Shown piece after piece: positions 55,500-64,000 of a stretch of 64,000 nucleotides of DNA. A program made the position numbers and the translations under genes. Under the pieces are notes generated by a model. The model did not search any database, was not told the DNA's origin, and saw nothing but the letters and a program-made list of their open reading frames with translations. Numbering within the stretch: position 1 is the first letter of the stretch; each line of letters opens with the position of its first letter. This DNA comes from Phyllobacterium chamaecytisi (GTDB lineage: Bacteria > Pseudomonadota > Alphaproteobacteria > Rhizobiales > Rhizobiaceae), in the NCBI RefSeq assembly GCF_020164455.1, contig NZ_JAIQWW010000024.1, positions 1 to 64,000 of the forward strand. The letters are read 5' to 3'.

Positions 55500-58400
55500 C
55501 TACTCCGCAGCCAGCGCCACCGGCGGTTTCAGGTCTTCAGTCGTTTCCCCGTGGCTGTCTTCTTTCGTTGGCTTGATCCGGAACCACACCGCGTACAGAG
55601 CTGGAAGGAAGAGCAGGATCATCACGGTACCCGCCGCCGTTCCCCCAATCAGCGTGTACGCCATCGATCCCCAAAACACCGAGTGGGTCAGTGGAATGAA
55701 GGCCAGGATCGCTGCAAGCGCGGTCAGGATGACAGGGCGTGTCCGCTGCACAGTCGCTTCAATGACGGCGTGATAATCATCGAGCCCGGCAGCTTGGTTT
55801 TCCTTGATTTGCTCGGTCAGGATCAGCGTGTTGCGCATGAGGATACCTGCCAATCCTATCAACCCGAGAATGGCGTTAAAGCCGAACGGCTGATTGAAAA
55901 GAAGCAACGTCGGGACCACCCCGGCAAGTCCGAGGGGTGCGGTCAACATGACCATCGTCATCGTTGACAGGCTGCGAACCTGGAGGATGATGACGATAAG
56001 CATGGCTGCAATCATGGCCGGAAATATCTTGACGAGTGCGACATTGGCCTTGAGGGATTCCTCGATGTTGCCGCCCATTTCGATGCGGTACCCGACGGGA
56101 AGCGATGCGATCAGCGGCTGAAGCGCCTTCATGACTTGCTGTGAGACTTCCGGGGGTTGCGTTGCCTCGTTGATATCGGATCTTATCGTGATAACCGGTG
56201 TGCGATCGCGGCGTTTGAGAATTGGCTCCTCAAACCGGATCTCGGAATGGCCGATCTGATCAAGGGGGACCTGACGGCCATCCCTGCTCATGAGCGAGAA
56301 ATCGCCCAGCCTTGAAGGATCGAGCCGGTTGTCACCTGCGCTACGTGCGACAACAGGGACGTTGCGGATGTTGTCGCGCACTTGCGTGACAGGGATGCCG
56401 CTGAGCAGCAACTGCATCTGCTGGGCTGCCTCAGAGGGGGAGAGACCGATCAGATTGAGCCGATCCTGGTCGGGGACAAACCGCAGCACCGGAGTTCGGT
56501 TGCCCCAATCCCGGTTGGCCTGTCGGACATCTGGAACACTTTTCATGATAGCAAGAGCCTGCTCGGAGATTTTGTAAAGTTCATCCGGATCCGGTCCCAT
56601 GATCCGAAACTCGACCGGAAACGGCGTGTAGGGCCCAAAGACAAGCTGCGTTACGCGGACGGACGCCTCAGGGACAAGCCCCCCGGAAATGGCGGCGCGC
56701 AGACGATACTTCAAAGCCTCACGCGCATGGGCATCGGGGGTGAGCACAACGACCTTGGCGAAGGCGGGATCGGGAAGTTCCGGTGCCATGGCAAAGAAGA
56801 AGCGGGGCGCACCCTGCCCTACATAGCTGGTGACGATTTTTGCTTCCGGCTGAGTTTGCAGCCAGCCCTCGACTTTCTCCACTGCGGCTGTCGTGGTCTC
56901 GATGCTTGTGCCTTCGGGCATGCGAACTTCGACCAGCACTTCAGGCCGATCCGATGTCGGGAAGAACTGCTGTTTTACAATTCCCATCCCCATGACCGAA
57001 ACAGCCATCGTGATGCCGACCACGGCGCATACCATGAATTTATGGCGAACCGCGAACTCGATGAGGGAGCGCAGGCGACGATAGTTCGGCGTATCATAGA
57101 TGGCGTGATGTCCACCCTCGACCGGCTTGATGTCAGGCAGCAACTTGACGCCGAGGTACGGGGTAAAGATCACGGCAACAAACCACGAAACGATCAGCGC
57201 GAAGCCCACGACCCAGAAAATGTTGCCGGCATATTCACCTGCAGTCGATCTTGCAAAGCCCACGGGCATCAGACCAATGATTGTGACGAGGGTGCCGGAC
57301 AGCATTGGCGCCGCCGTATGGCTCCAGGCGTAGGCGGCCGCCTTGATGCGGCCCATGCCCTCCTCCATCTTCACCACCATCACCTCAATGGCAATGATGG
57401 CGTCGTCTACAAGAAGTCCTAGCGCAAGGATCAACGCGCCGAGCGTGATACGATCGAAGAACCGGCCGGTTTCCAGCATGATGAGGAAGACCACCGCAAG
57501 CGTCAGCGGCACAGCGAGCGCGACAACGATGCCGACGCGCCAGCCGAGGGCGACGAGGCTCACGAACAACACGACGCCAAGCGCCATTGCGAACTTGAGC
57601 ATGAATTCGCCGACCGCCTCGTCGATGTTGACGGCCTGATCGCTGACTTTGGTGAGCGTCATGCCCAGCGGCAGTGTCTGCGCGATCGCGGCGGATCGCG
57701 CTTCAAGCGCCTTGCCGAGATCAAGACCATTCCAGCCCTGTTGCATCACGGCACCCAGCATGATTGTCGGCTCGCCCTCATGGCGGATGACGTAAGTCGC
57801 GGGATCCTGATACCCGCGCCGCACATCCGCTAGATCGGAGAGCTTCAGCGTCCGTCCGGCCGCAGCGATTGGCGTATCGGCGATCGCCTGCACGCTGTTA
57901 TAGGCTCCGTCGAAACGGATGAAGACCTGTGGCCCACGCGTATCGATGGAGCCGGCGGGCGTGACCGTATTCTGTCTCTGCAAAGCTGCGGCGATATCGG
58001 TCGCCGATATTCCAAGTGTCGCAAGCTTGGCATAGGAAAATTCGACGAAGATCTGTTCGGGGCGCTCTCCAAGGATGTTGATTTTCTTGACACCCGGAAC
58101 ATGCAGGAGATCTTGACGGATGACCTCCGCCTGCCGAACCAAGTCGCGCATCGGCATCCCCTTTGCCTTAAGTGCATAAAGACCGAAGCTCACATCGGAA
58201 TATTCATCGTTGACGAAGGGACCAATGACGCCTGGAGGGAGATTTCGGGCTTCATCGCTCAGCTTCTTGCGAGCCTGATAGAACTCCTCTTCGACGGCGG
58301 CCGGCGGCATGCTATCCTTCAAAGTCACGGTGAGGAAAGCGTAGCCAGGCCGGGCAGTTGTTTCGACACGGTCATACCAGGTGAGTTCCTGGATGCGCTT

Positions 58401-58610
58401 CTCAAGTGGCTCGGCGACAAGATCCTGCATTTCACGCGCAGTGGCACCTGGCCAGACTGAAGTGACCGTCAGGGTCTTGATGGTGAAGGAAGGATCCTCG
58501 GCGCGTCCCAGCTTGACGAAGGCGTACGCCCCCGCCACGGCCAACAGAACGATAAAGAAAAAGGTAACGGCGCGTTCGCGAACCGCGATGGCTGAAAGAT
58601 TGAAGCTCAT
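55500..58610 (-). CDS. RND efflux pump inner-membrane subunit
   Basis: A 1036-residue proton-driven AcrB/HAE1-type exporter with 12 membrane helices in two halves and two large periplasmic loops. The helix-4 proton-relay motif LVDDAIIAIE has the two Asp residues of drug-efflux RND pumps, unlike the DE pattern of metal pumps. Its start overlaps the adaptor-gene stop (TAATG). No outer-membrane channel gene is adjacent, so it must borrow a TolC-like protein. Control by the divergent TetR regulator is expected. Confidence 0.94.
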   Translation of the reverse strand: MSFNLSAIAVRERAVTFFFIVLLAVAGAYAFVKLGRAEDPSFTIKTLTVTSVWPGATAREMQDLVAEPLEKRIQELTWYDRVETTARPGYAFLTVTLKDSMPPAAVEEEFYQARKKLSDEARNLPPGVIGPFVNDEYSDVSFGLYALKAKGMPMRDLVRQAEVIRQDLLHVPGVKKINILGERPEQIFVEFSYAKLATLGISATDIAAALQRQNTVTPAGSIDTRGPQVFIRFDGAYNSVQAIADTPIAAAGRTLKLSDLADVRRGYQDPATYVIRHEGEPTIMLGAVMQQGWNGLDLGKALEARSAAIAQTLPLGMTLTKVSDQAVNIDEAVGEFMLKFAMALGVVLFVSLVALGWRVGIVVALAVPLTLAVVFLIMLETGRFFDRITLGALILALGLLVDDAIIAIEVMVVKMEEGMGRIKAAAYAWSHTAAPMLSGTLVTIIGLMPVGFARSTAGEYAGNIFWVVGFALIVSWFVAVIFTPYLGVKLLPDIKPVEGGHHAIYDTPNYRRLRSLIEFAVRHKFMVCAVVGITMAVSVMGMGIVKQQFFPTSDRPEVLVEVRMPEGTSIETTTAAVEKVEGWLQTQPEAKIVTSYVGQGAPRFFFAMAPELPDPAFAKVVVLTPDAHAREALKYRLRAAISGGLVPEASVRVTQLVFGPYTPFPVEFRIMGPDPDELYKISEQALAIMKSVPDVRQANRDWGNRTPVLRFVPDQDRLNLIGLSPSEAAQQMQLLLSGIPVTQVRDNIRNVPVVARSAGDNRLDPSRLGDFSLMSRDGRQVPLDQIGHSEIRFEEPILKRRDRTPVITIRSDINEATQPPEVSQQVMKALQPLIASLPVGYRIEMGGNIEESLKANVALVKIFPAMIAAMLIVIILQVRSLSTMTMVMLTAPLGLAGVVPTLLLFNQPFGFNAILGLIGLAGILMRNTLILTEQIKENQAAGLDDYHAVIEATVQRTRPVILTALAAILAFIPLTHSVFWGSMAYTLIGGTAAGTVMILLFLPALYAVWFRIKPTKEDSHGETTEDLKPPVALAAE

Positions 58611-59722
58611 TACCTTGTCACCTCTTGCTGCGAGGCAGTTCTGACGGCTGCGCCATTTTCCAGAAGATGCGCGCCCAGAGCGACAACCTGCTCACCAATT
58701 CCAATGCCCGTGACAAATGCCGTCTCCTCGCCGATCCGCTGAACTTTGACCGGGGTGAACTTCACAGTGGACGTGGCGCCGTTGACAACCCACACACCTG
58801 TCCGGCTACCGTCGTCCAAGATGGCGCCTACAGGAATGGCGACTTCCGATTGCCTGTTCGTGTCCAGGATTCTAATCGTCACCGTCGAACCGAGCGGGGC
58901 CGCAGCGGCGGCGCCCTCGAGAACATACCGCGCATCGTAAGTACGGGTTTGCGGATCGGCGGCATCAGAGATCTGTCGCAAGCGAGCTTTTCCGCTTAGA
59001 CTGCCGCCACCATAGACATTGGCCTCAGCTTCGGACCCTATGTCGGGCCGCAAAGTCTCAGGTAGCCAAACAACAGCTTCACGTGGCCCAGCCTTCGCGA
59101 GTTGCACGACCGTCTGGCCCGCAGCCACGACCTGTCCGGTATCTCCAAGAGTATCGACGACGGTTCCATCTGAATCTGCAAGAAGGACGGTATAGGAAGC
59201 TGCGTTTTCTGCGACCCTGGCGTCAGCTTCAGCCGCGGCAAGCTGGGCAGTGGCCGTGTCGAGAGCCGCTTTGGCTTGTTCATAACGCTGTGGGGTGGCA
59301 GCCAATCCATTTTTCACCAGCGCCGCATAGCGCTTCTCATCTGCTTGTACCTGGATCAGGACAGCCCGCGCTGCGATGACCGTATTGCGCTTCGCTGTAA
59401 GCGCGAGTTGGAGATCGGTTTCATCGATGCGCATCAGGGCCTGGCCTTGTCTCACCTGCTGACCCACATCGACCATCCGCTGGACGATCTTGCCCGGAAC
59501 CCGAAACCCGAGATTGCTCTGTACGCGCGAAGCGACGGTGCCGGTAAACGACCTCTCCGCTGTATCCGTCTTCTTCGCCTCGGCCACCCTTACGAGCGGC
59601 GCAACCGTCCTTGGATCTGCGGCTTCGGCTTTCCGTTCAGTGGTTTCGGACACCAGGAAAAAGGCAGCGGCCGCCGCCACTCCCAAGAGACCGACAAAAG
59701 TCAGGACGTATTTGCGTTTCAT
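58610..59722 (-). CDS. RND periplasmic adaptor (membrane fusion protein)
   Basis: A 370-residue periplasmic adaptor anchored by an N-terminal hydrophobic segment (YVLTFVGLLGVAAAAAFFLV) without a clear lipobox. A lipoyl/barrel-sandwich half-motif (LGFRVPGKIVQRMVDVGQQVRQGQALMRID), a coiled-coil hairpin (about 100-170) and the returning half (VLLADSDGTVVDTLGDTGQVVAAGQTVVQL) are all visible. It bridges the pump to an outer-membrane channel. It is first in the operon, divergent from the TetR gene with the operator between them. Confidence 0.93.
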   Translation of the reverse strand: MKRKYVLTFVGLLGVAAAAAFFLVSETTERKAEAADPRTVAPLVRVAEAKKTDTAERSFTGTVASRVQSNLGFRVPGKIVQRMVDVGQQVRQGQALMRIDETDLQLALTAKRNTVIAARAVLIQVQADEKRYAALVKNGLAATPQRYEQAKAALDTATAQLAAAEADARVAENAASYTVLLADSDGTVVDTLGDTGQVVAAGQTVVQLAKAGPREAVVWLPETLRPDIGSEAEANVYGGGSLSGKARLRQISDAADPQTRTYDARYVLEGAAAAAPLGSTVTIRILDTNRQSEVAIPVGAILDDGSRTGVWVVNGATSTVKFTPVKVQRIGEETAFVTGIGIGEQVVALGAHLLENGAAVRTASQQEVTR

Positions 59723-59755
59723 TTTACATTCTCTACTTGACGAGCGATCTGCACC

Positions 59756-59810
59756 AATTAGATTGTGATCTAAATCTAATTACGCTATAGATGTCAAACG
59801 AAATCTAATT
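59756..59810. promoter_or_regulatory. TetR operator region between the efflux operon and its regulator
   Basis: AATTAGATT (59756-59764), eight bases, AATCTAATT (59773-59781) is a perfect 9-bp inverted repeat. A third copy AATCTAATT follows at 59802-59810, just before the TetR ribosome site. The three half-sites in a 98-base divergent gap mark the regulator's binding region. Confidence 0.8.
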
Positions 59811-59820
59811 GGAGGTCGAC

Positions 59821-60408
59821 ATGAGAGTGAGCCGCGCACAGGCCGAGGAAAATCGGGAAACCGTGATCAACGTCGCGAGCCGTCTCTTTCGAGAGCATGG
59901 CTTCGATGGGATCGGCCTGAAGGATCTGATGAAGGGTGCCGGCCTAACGCAAGGCGCGTTCTACAAGCAGTTCGCATCCAAGGACGACCTTGCTGCGCAG
60001 GCCTCCAGGCGGGCAATGGAAAGCGCCACGCGCAGATGGTCGACAGCAGCAGCGAAAAGCTCCGATCCTCTCGAAGCAGTCCTGGAGTTCTACCTCTCAC
60101 CGGGACATGTCGGGGAAAAGGCCGACGGTTGCCCTCTCGTAGCGCTGGGATCTGACGCGGCGCGCCAGAGTGAAGAGGTCAGGCGTCCATTTGAGGATGG
60201 GATCCGGGCTCACTTTGAGGTCCTGGATGAACTGATGGACGACGCCAAGAGCTCCAATCCCAGCGGCAAGGCAATGGCGATATTGTCTCTGATGGTGGGT
60301 GCTGTCACGCTATCGCGCCTCATTAAGGAAGAGGATTTATCGCAAGGCATTCTCGACGCAGCCGCCGGTGAAGTTAGACGTATTGCAAGCGGTGAAGATG
60401 TCGCCTGA
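59821..60408 (+). CDS. TetR-family repressor of the RND pump
   Basis: A 195-residue repressor with the N-terminal helix-turn-helix NVASRLFREHGFDGIGLKDLMKGAGLTQGAFYKQFASKDDL, a pattern typical of TetR/AcrR regulators with the Tyr-Lys-x-Phe signature, and a helical ligand-binding domain. ATG 59821 follows GGAGG by 5 bases (59811-59815). It is divergent from the RND adaptor-pump operon and separated from it by the AATTAGATT palindrome. It probably represses both directions until a pump substrate binds. Confidence 0.9.
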   Translation: MRVSRAQAEENRETVINVASRLFREHGFDGIGLKDLMKGAGLTQGAFYKQFASKDDLAAQASRRAMESATRRWSTAAAKSSDPLEAVLEFYLSPGHVGEKADGCPLVALGSDAARQSEEVRRPFEDGIRAHFEVLDELMDDAKSSNPSGKAMAILSLMVGAVTLSRLIKEEDLSQGILDAAAGEVRRIASGEDVA

Positions 60409-60580
60409 AGGCTATAGCGGGGTTCGATGACCTGATATGCGGATCAGGGCCCAAGTTTGAGCTGCTGCCCGAATGTGCGGGCAACAGTTCGCCCTTTGAA
60501 CCCTGGCGCAAACTGCATGTTTTGAGAACGGACGCTGGCCGCATCATCGTGCAGAAAGCGCAACATCGTGCGTAATATCA

Positions 60581-60859
60581 ATGAGAAGACAGCGGAAAAC
60601 ATATGCGCCGTATCTGTTGCGGGAGGATTTGCGAAATCCGACGCTTCGGGCACGTGGAGCCGCCTGGGGTACATATCTCGCTCAGTCCTTGGGCAGGCGG
60701 TTGACCAAAGAAGCTGCGCTTGCCGAGCGGATGGGCTGGCAAATGGCCAGCGTATGGCAGGGAGCCCTTATCTGGTGGGCGTTCAAGCGCGACGCCGATC
60801 CTGCTGTTGAGATTGAGGTTATACTTGGAGACTGGTGCCGGAGCGTCGGTGCCAAGTGA
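60581..60859 (+). CDS. Hypothetical protein upstream of the M23 peptidase
   Basis: A 92-residue basic, Trp-rich protein (GAAWGTYLAQSLGRRL, MGWQMASVWQGALIWWAF) of no recognised family. It ends 27 bases before the M23 peptidase gene in the same direction and may be co-transcribed. The start lacks a good ribosome site, so the true N-terminus is uncertain, and it could be the remainder of a longer gene. Confidence 0.4.
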   Translation: MRRQRKTYAPYLLREDLRNPTLRARGAAWGTYLAQSLGRRLTKEAALAERMGWQMASVWQGALIWWAFKRDADPAVEIEVILGDWCRSVGAK

Positions 60860-60886
60860 GGTGGGGCAACCTAAGCTGGAGGTGCG

Positions 60887-61799
60887 ATGAACGTCTCGCT
60901 GGCAATGGTGGGATTGATGATGGCGGTCTGCGTCATCGTCCCGCTTGCTCTTGTCTGGAAACTTTGGCAGCTCGACGAGCCCAGCTTTCCAGGATGGCTT
61001 CTGGTTGCGCTCGATACGGCGGCTTTCTTCCTGCTGATAATTCTCGTCGGCCGATGGGACATTGCGGGGCTTTGGACGCGCCTTATCCTCGTAGGTTTGG
61101 TCTTGGTCGTGGCATCGGTCTCCCTTGTCAGCCACGTTCGGCGACCATGGCGTATTCCGAAAGTTTCGCGGTTCTGGGCGCAGCATTTGCCGACGGGCGT
61201 TTCGCTCACCCTGTTCAGCGCGGTACTGGCCTACATTCTGACCGGCTTTGCGAAGCCGGAGAATTCTCGCTCGCTCGCGTTCCCACTGGAGCGCGGTCAT
61301 TTTGTCATCGCACATGGCGGTAGCATTGCCTTGCTTAACCATCATGCCAGTCATCGCGCGCAACGCTACGCCCTGGACATCACCGCGATAAACGAAGCTG
61401 GCTTTCGATCCAAGAGCATCCTGCCATCGGATCCTGCCAGCTATTTTATCTTCGGAGCGTCCGTAGTCAGTCCCTGCGAGGGGACGGGTCGTCTCAGTTA
61501 AAGACGGCTTGCCGGATTTGCCTGCGCCCAAGACCGACCGGGACAATGCCGCCGGCAACCATATCGTTCTGTCATGCAATGGGATGCAGGTTGAACTGGC
61601 CCATTTTCGGCAAGGAAGTATCGAGGTTCGGTCGCGCACCTCCGTGTCCATCGGTCAGCACCTGGGTCAGGTCGGTAACTCGGGCAATTCGACCGAGCCG
61701 CACCTTCATATTCATGCGGTCGATCCCAGGACCGGAACTGGCATTCCAGTTCTCTTCAACGGCAGATATCCGACGCGAAACACCGCCTTCAGAAGATAA
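60887..61799 (+). pseudogene. Membrane-anchored M23 (LytM-type) peptidase with one frameshift
   Basis: The first part (60887-61501) has four hydrophobic helices followed by a catalytic domain beginning GHFVIAHGG and HRAQRYALDI (zinc His/Asp). Near 61487 an extra G in the run ACGGGT shifts the frame to an early stop. In the next frame the protein continues SVKDGLPDLPAPKTDRDNAAGNHIVLS, QVELAHFRQGSIEV and GQHLGQVGNSGNSTEPHLHIHA (second zinc motif HxH), ending at 61799. GGAGG precedes the ATG. It is either a recent pseudogene or a sequencing error; removing one base restores about 303 residues. Confidence 0.8.
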
Positions 61800-61836
61800 G
61801 ATGCCGAATCCTGCAATTGGCGGCTGGGACGACCGA

Positions 61837-62244
61837 CTAAATTGTAACCAGGGAATAGTGCATGGAAATGACTGTCCAAACGCCCTGTCGGCAAGCCCAA
61901 ACTCTGGTGTAGGCAACTTTTGCCGAAAACGTTTCTCCGTAATACATACCGCCAATTCTGGCGCGCAGGGAAACCGAAGCTGCATTGGCTATCGGCTTGA
62001 TGATGCTGTCATAAACGTCGAGCTGATCCAGCTTGAGAACTTCCGTCCGATAGGCCTCAAGTTCCTGAGACTTATCCGCCCGCCGACCAAGATGGTCGAT
62101 GGAGGTCATGTCATCGGCGAGCAAAGCCTCCAAAGCCTCGACGTCACCAGCCAGCATGGCCAACCTAAGTTGCACTTCCAAAGGCTCAATAGTTGATTCA
62201 TCCGTCATGGTCATCGACAGGCTAGCACGGTTCGGCGTCGGCAT
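61837..62244 (-). CDS. SnoaL/DUF4440-type NTF2-like protein
   Basis: A 135-residue protein with the NTF2-like cone fold pattern: EVQLRLAMLAGDVEALEALLADDMTSIDHLGR, then KIANAASVSLRARIGGMYYGETFSAKVAYTRVWACRQGVWTVIS. Such small proteins are isomerases, hydrolases or ligand binders; no catalytic pair can be assigned. ATG 62244 is preceded by AAGG at 7 bases; ATG 62214 and 62208 are alternatives. It is convergent with the M23 gene. Confidence 0.78.
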   Translation of the reverse strand: MPTPNRASLSMTMTDESTIEPLEVQLRLAMLAGDVEALEALLADDMTSIDHLGRRADKSQELEAYRTEVLKLDQLDVYDSIIKPIANAASVSLRARIGGMYYGETFSAKVAYTRVWACRQGVWTVISMHYSLVTI

Positions 62245-62458
62245 CACGTGCCTTATCGGTGCCGAAGACAGAGTGTAGGCAAAATCTCAGCCCGACGCGA
62301 CCGGCTCTCCAATCTAAGCTCACCTGGCCATTTCACCAGGTCAAACGACACAATCTTTGCAGCTCCGTTTCCGCGATGCTGTACCGCCGTCTTGCTCAGG
62401 CGTCGGTTGTTAGGCTAGACGACTTGGCGATTGGAAGGACAACCTGGAGATTGGAAAC

Positions 62459-62896
62459 ATGGCGCTCAAGCGGATGGACAACGTAGGAATTGTCGTCGAA
62501 GACCTCGAAACGACGATTGATTTTTTTAGCGAACTCGGTCTCGAGCTCGAAGGGCGGGCCAACGTCGAAGGAGAATGGGCCGGACGTGTGACGGGACTGG
62601 GCGATCAGCGTGTCGAAATTGCCATGATGCGCACACCGGACGGCCACAGCCGACTCGAGCTCTCACGCTTTCTCAGGCCGACCGTCGTCTCGGATCATAG
62701 GAACGCACCGGTCAATTCCCTCGGCTACCTCCGCGCCATGTTCACAGTAGACGACATAGACGAAACGCTTGAGAAGCTTCACACGCGCGGCGCGCAGCTT
62801 GTAGGCGAAGTAGTCCAGTATAAGGACGTGTATCGGCTCTGCTACATCCGTGGGCCTGAAGGGCTCCTCATCGGACTCGCCCAAGAACTCGGCTGA
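62459..62896 (+). CDS. VOC-family (glyoxalase/dioxygenase-like) protein
   Basis: A 145-residue vicinal-oxygen-chelate protein with two beta-alpha-beta-beta-beta modules. The first opens MDNVGIVVEDLETTIDFFSELGLELEG; the second has YLRAMFTVDDIDETLEKLHTRGAQLVGE and RLCYIRGPEGLLIGLAQEL, with the C-terminal Glu-bearing strand (GPEGLLIGLAQ) of metal-dependent members. The substrate is unknown. The nearby sugar-acid and monooxygenase operons are too distant to imply a link. Confidence 0.87.
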   Translation: MALKRMDNVGIVVEDLETTIDFFSELGLELEGRANVEGEWAGRVTGLGDQRVEIAMMRTPDGHSRLELSRFLRPTVVSDHRNAPVNSLGYLRAMFTVDDIDETLEKLHTRGAQLVGEVVQYKDVYRLCYIRGPEGLLIGLAQELG

Positions 62897-62918
62897 CCGC
62901 ATCGCGAAGACAAATGCT

Positions 62919-63082
62919 GGCAAGTGCCCAATGTCGGCCAGGACTACGCGGAGGTCGTCCGGACTTTCGGTGCGAATTGCGGTTCCTTGATCGGCTATCT
63001 CGATGAAAGGCTTGGGGAGTACAAGTTCCTGCCACTATTTAAGCAAGGGGGCCTTCGTTTAAATAGCAGGGAACTAAGGTAA
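62919..63082 (+). other. Orphan coding-like stretch without a start
   Basis: An open frame reads CWQVPNVGQDYAEVVRTFGANC, then GSLIGYLDERLGEYKFLPLFKQGG, then a stop at 63082. It has good protein character but no start codon or ribosome site, and an upstream stop follows the VOC gene. It is probably the C-terminal fragment of a lost gene; the family is not recognised. CTATTTAA/TTAAATAG repeats lie at its end (63035-63098). Confidence 0.35.
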
Positions 63083-63205
63083 GCGCCTTTAAATAGGCCC
63101 GAGCACTTACCGAAGTCTGTTCCAATTGAGATGGGATGGTTGCCGCCCTCCCCTGACGGCATCGCAATGTGGTGCGTTAACCCACAAAGCGGAGAAGGCG
63201 GCAAA

Positions 63206-64000
63206 ATGAAGGATACGATGATGGGTGTGGATCTGGCAAAGAGTGTTTTCCAGCTCCACGGAGCGTCGATGACGGGTCAGTCGAAGTTTCGCAAAAAACG
63301 ATGCGGCCGACGCTGAGGCGATCGTGATCGCAGCGGCCGGAGGAGGCGCTTCGTGGAACCAAGGTCGCAATGGCAACAAGCCAGGGCGGTACTGTTCCGG
63401 GCCCGTGAACGTCTCGTCCGTCAGCGCACCGAACTTGTCAATGCCCTGCGAGCCGTGTTTTACGAATAGGTCACACAATCCCGCAGGGCATCGTCCACCT
63501 GAAGCGCATCGAGGCGCTTCTCGAGGAACCAGGCAGCGACCTGCCAGGTCTGGTCCGCGAGGAATGCCGGGATCTTCTGGCGCAAACCGGCGACAAGACG
63601 GTGCGGATCCAGACCAAAACCAGAAGGATCAAGGAAGTGGCGGCGGAAACCGATACGACACGACGGTTGCAGACAATGCCGGGGGTTGGCCCGATCGTCG
63701 CGCGTGCAGTCGAGGCCTTCGCCCCGGCGATGGCAAGCTTCAGGCGTGGCCGAGACTTCGCTGCCTGGCTTGGACTTGTTCCACGACAGCATTCGGGCGG
63801 CAAGGAGCGGCCCGAGCGTGTCTCGAAGGCCGGCCAGGCCGACATCCGCCAGTTGCTGATCATCGGGGCAATGTCGCGGTTGAGCCGGCTCGGGCGCAGG
63901 TCCATCACTGAGGGGTCGTGGCTGGACCGGATGCTGGCGAGAAAACCGAAGATGCTGGTCGCAATCGCCCTGGCCAACAAGATGGCGCGGGCAATCCGGG
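63206..64000 (+). pseudogene. IS110-family transposase, decayed, running off the window end
   Basis: The start MMGVDLAKSVFQLHGASM, with the first catalytic Asp of the DEDD domain, is typical of IS110/IS1111 transposases. After about 30 residues the sequence jumps to the middle of the protein in other frames (QWQQARAVLFRARERLVRQRTELVNALRAVFYE, about 63358-63470). The C-terminal half then reads in one frame from about 63481 to the window end: HLKRIEALLEEPG, TMPGVGPIVARAVEAF, FRRGRDFAAWLGLVPRQHSGGKER and the terminal helices. Roughly 60-70 internal residues are deleted and there are two frameshifts, so it cannot transpose alone. IS110 elements lack long terminal repeats, so the left edge (near 63131) is uncertain. 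Confidence 0.88.

Noticed and set aside
60578-61651. 357-residue minus-strand open frame
   Set aside because: It lies opposite the M23 peptidase, whose plus-strand frames show membrane helices and both zinc motifs; the minus product is low in hydrophobic order and unlike any family.

Overview
The window looks like an accessory replicon or accessory chromosomal region of an alphaproteobacterium of the Rhizobiales/Hyphomicrobiales (Rhizobiaceae, Phyllobacteriaceae or Brucellaceae type). The evidence is moderate-to-high GC, many ABC and TRAP uptake operons each paired with a GntR/FCD regulator, an HWE-family histidine kinase, an EcfG-type stress promoter (GGAAC-N16-CGTT), a CIRCE-controlled groESL pair, and an sRNA-like locus with three anti-Shine-Dalgarno (UCCUCCC) loops. 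There are no core housekeeping blocks, rRNA or tRNA genes, but at least ten broken genes. The genus is not determined.

Layout. 1-3 kb: periplasmic HAD phosphatase, Gly-rich exported protein, outer-membrane barrel protein. 3-6.5 kb (minus): response regulator, KaiC-like double ATPase and HWE kinase, with no kaiB. 7-10.1 kb: cold-shock protein, small unknown protein, groESL with CIRCE. 10.3-11.5 kb: remnants (pcm-like, YhcG/DUF1016, IS30) around the sRNA candidate. 11.6-23.3 kb: a complete-looking D-apiose/D-apionate catabolic locus (sugar ABC transporter, ApsD, ApnL, ApnO, RuBisCO-like OiaX, OiaK, GntR regulator) expressed from one divergent promoter/operator. 23.6-27.4 kb: TRAP transporter with GntR regulator. 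28-36.8 kb: scattered single genes (MDR oxidoreductase, HD protein, cupin, MocR regulator, cyclase-TPR protein, DUF3072 stress protein, SemiSWEET) among gene remnants. 37.3-41.1 kb: SelO, RsgA, an unknown protein. 41.4-42.5 kb: remnants of an acetolactate-synthase-like gene and an EAL gene.

42.6-48.7 kb (minus plus divergent GntR): NMT1/SsuA-type ABC transporter, IlvD/Edd sugar-acid dehydratase and RraA-type aldolase. This would make a compact route from an imported sugar acid to a 2-keto-3-deoxy acid and then to pyruvate plus an aldehyde. 49.4-55.3 kb (plus): amino-acid-type ABC transporter, MmgE/PrpD protein and NtaA/DszA-family flavin monooxygenase. This resembles the logic of aminopolycarboxylate (iminodisuccinate/NTA-like) degradation and is the best candidate for an undescribed catabolic unit. 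55.5-60.4 kb: RND efflux pump and adaptor divergent from a TetR regulator, with a clear operator. 60.6-64 kb: small unknown protein, frameshifted M23 peptidase, SnoaL-like protein, VOC protein, and a decayed IS110 element running off the window end.

All functional assignments rest on reading motifs and family resemblance by eye; no database search was run.
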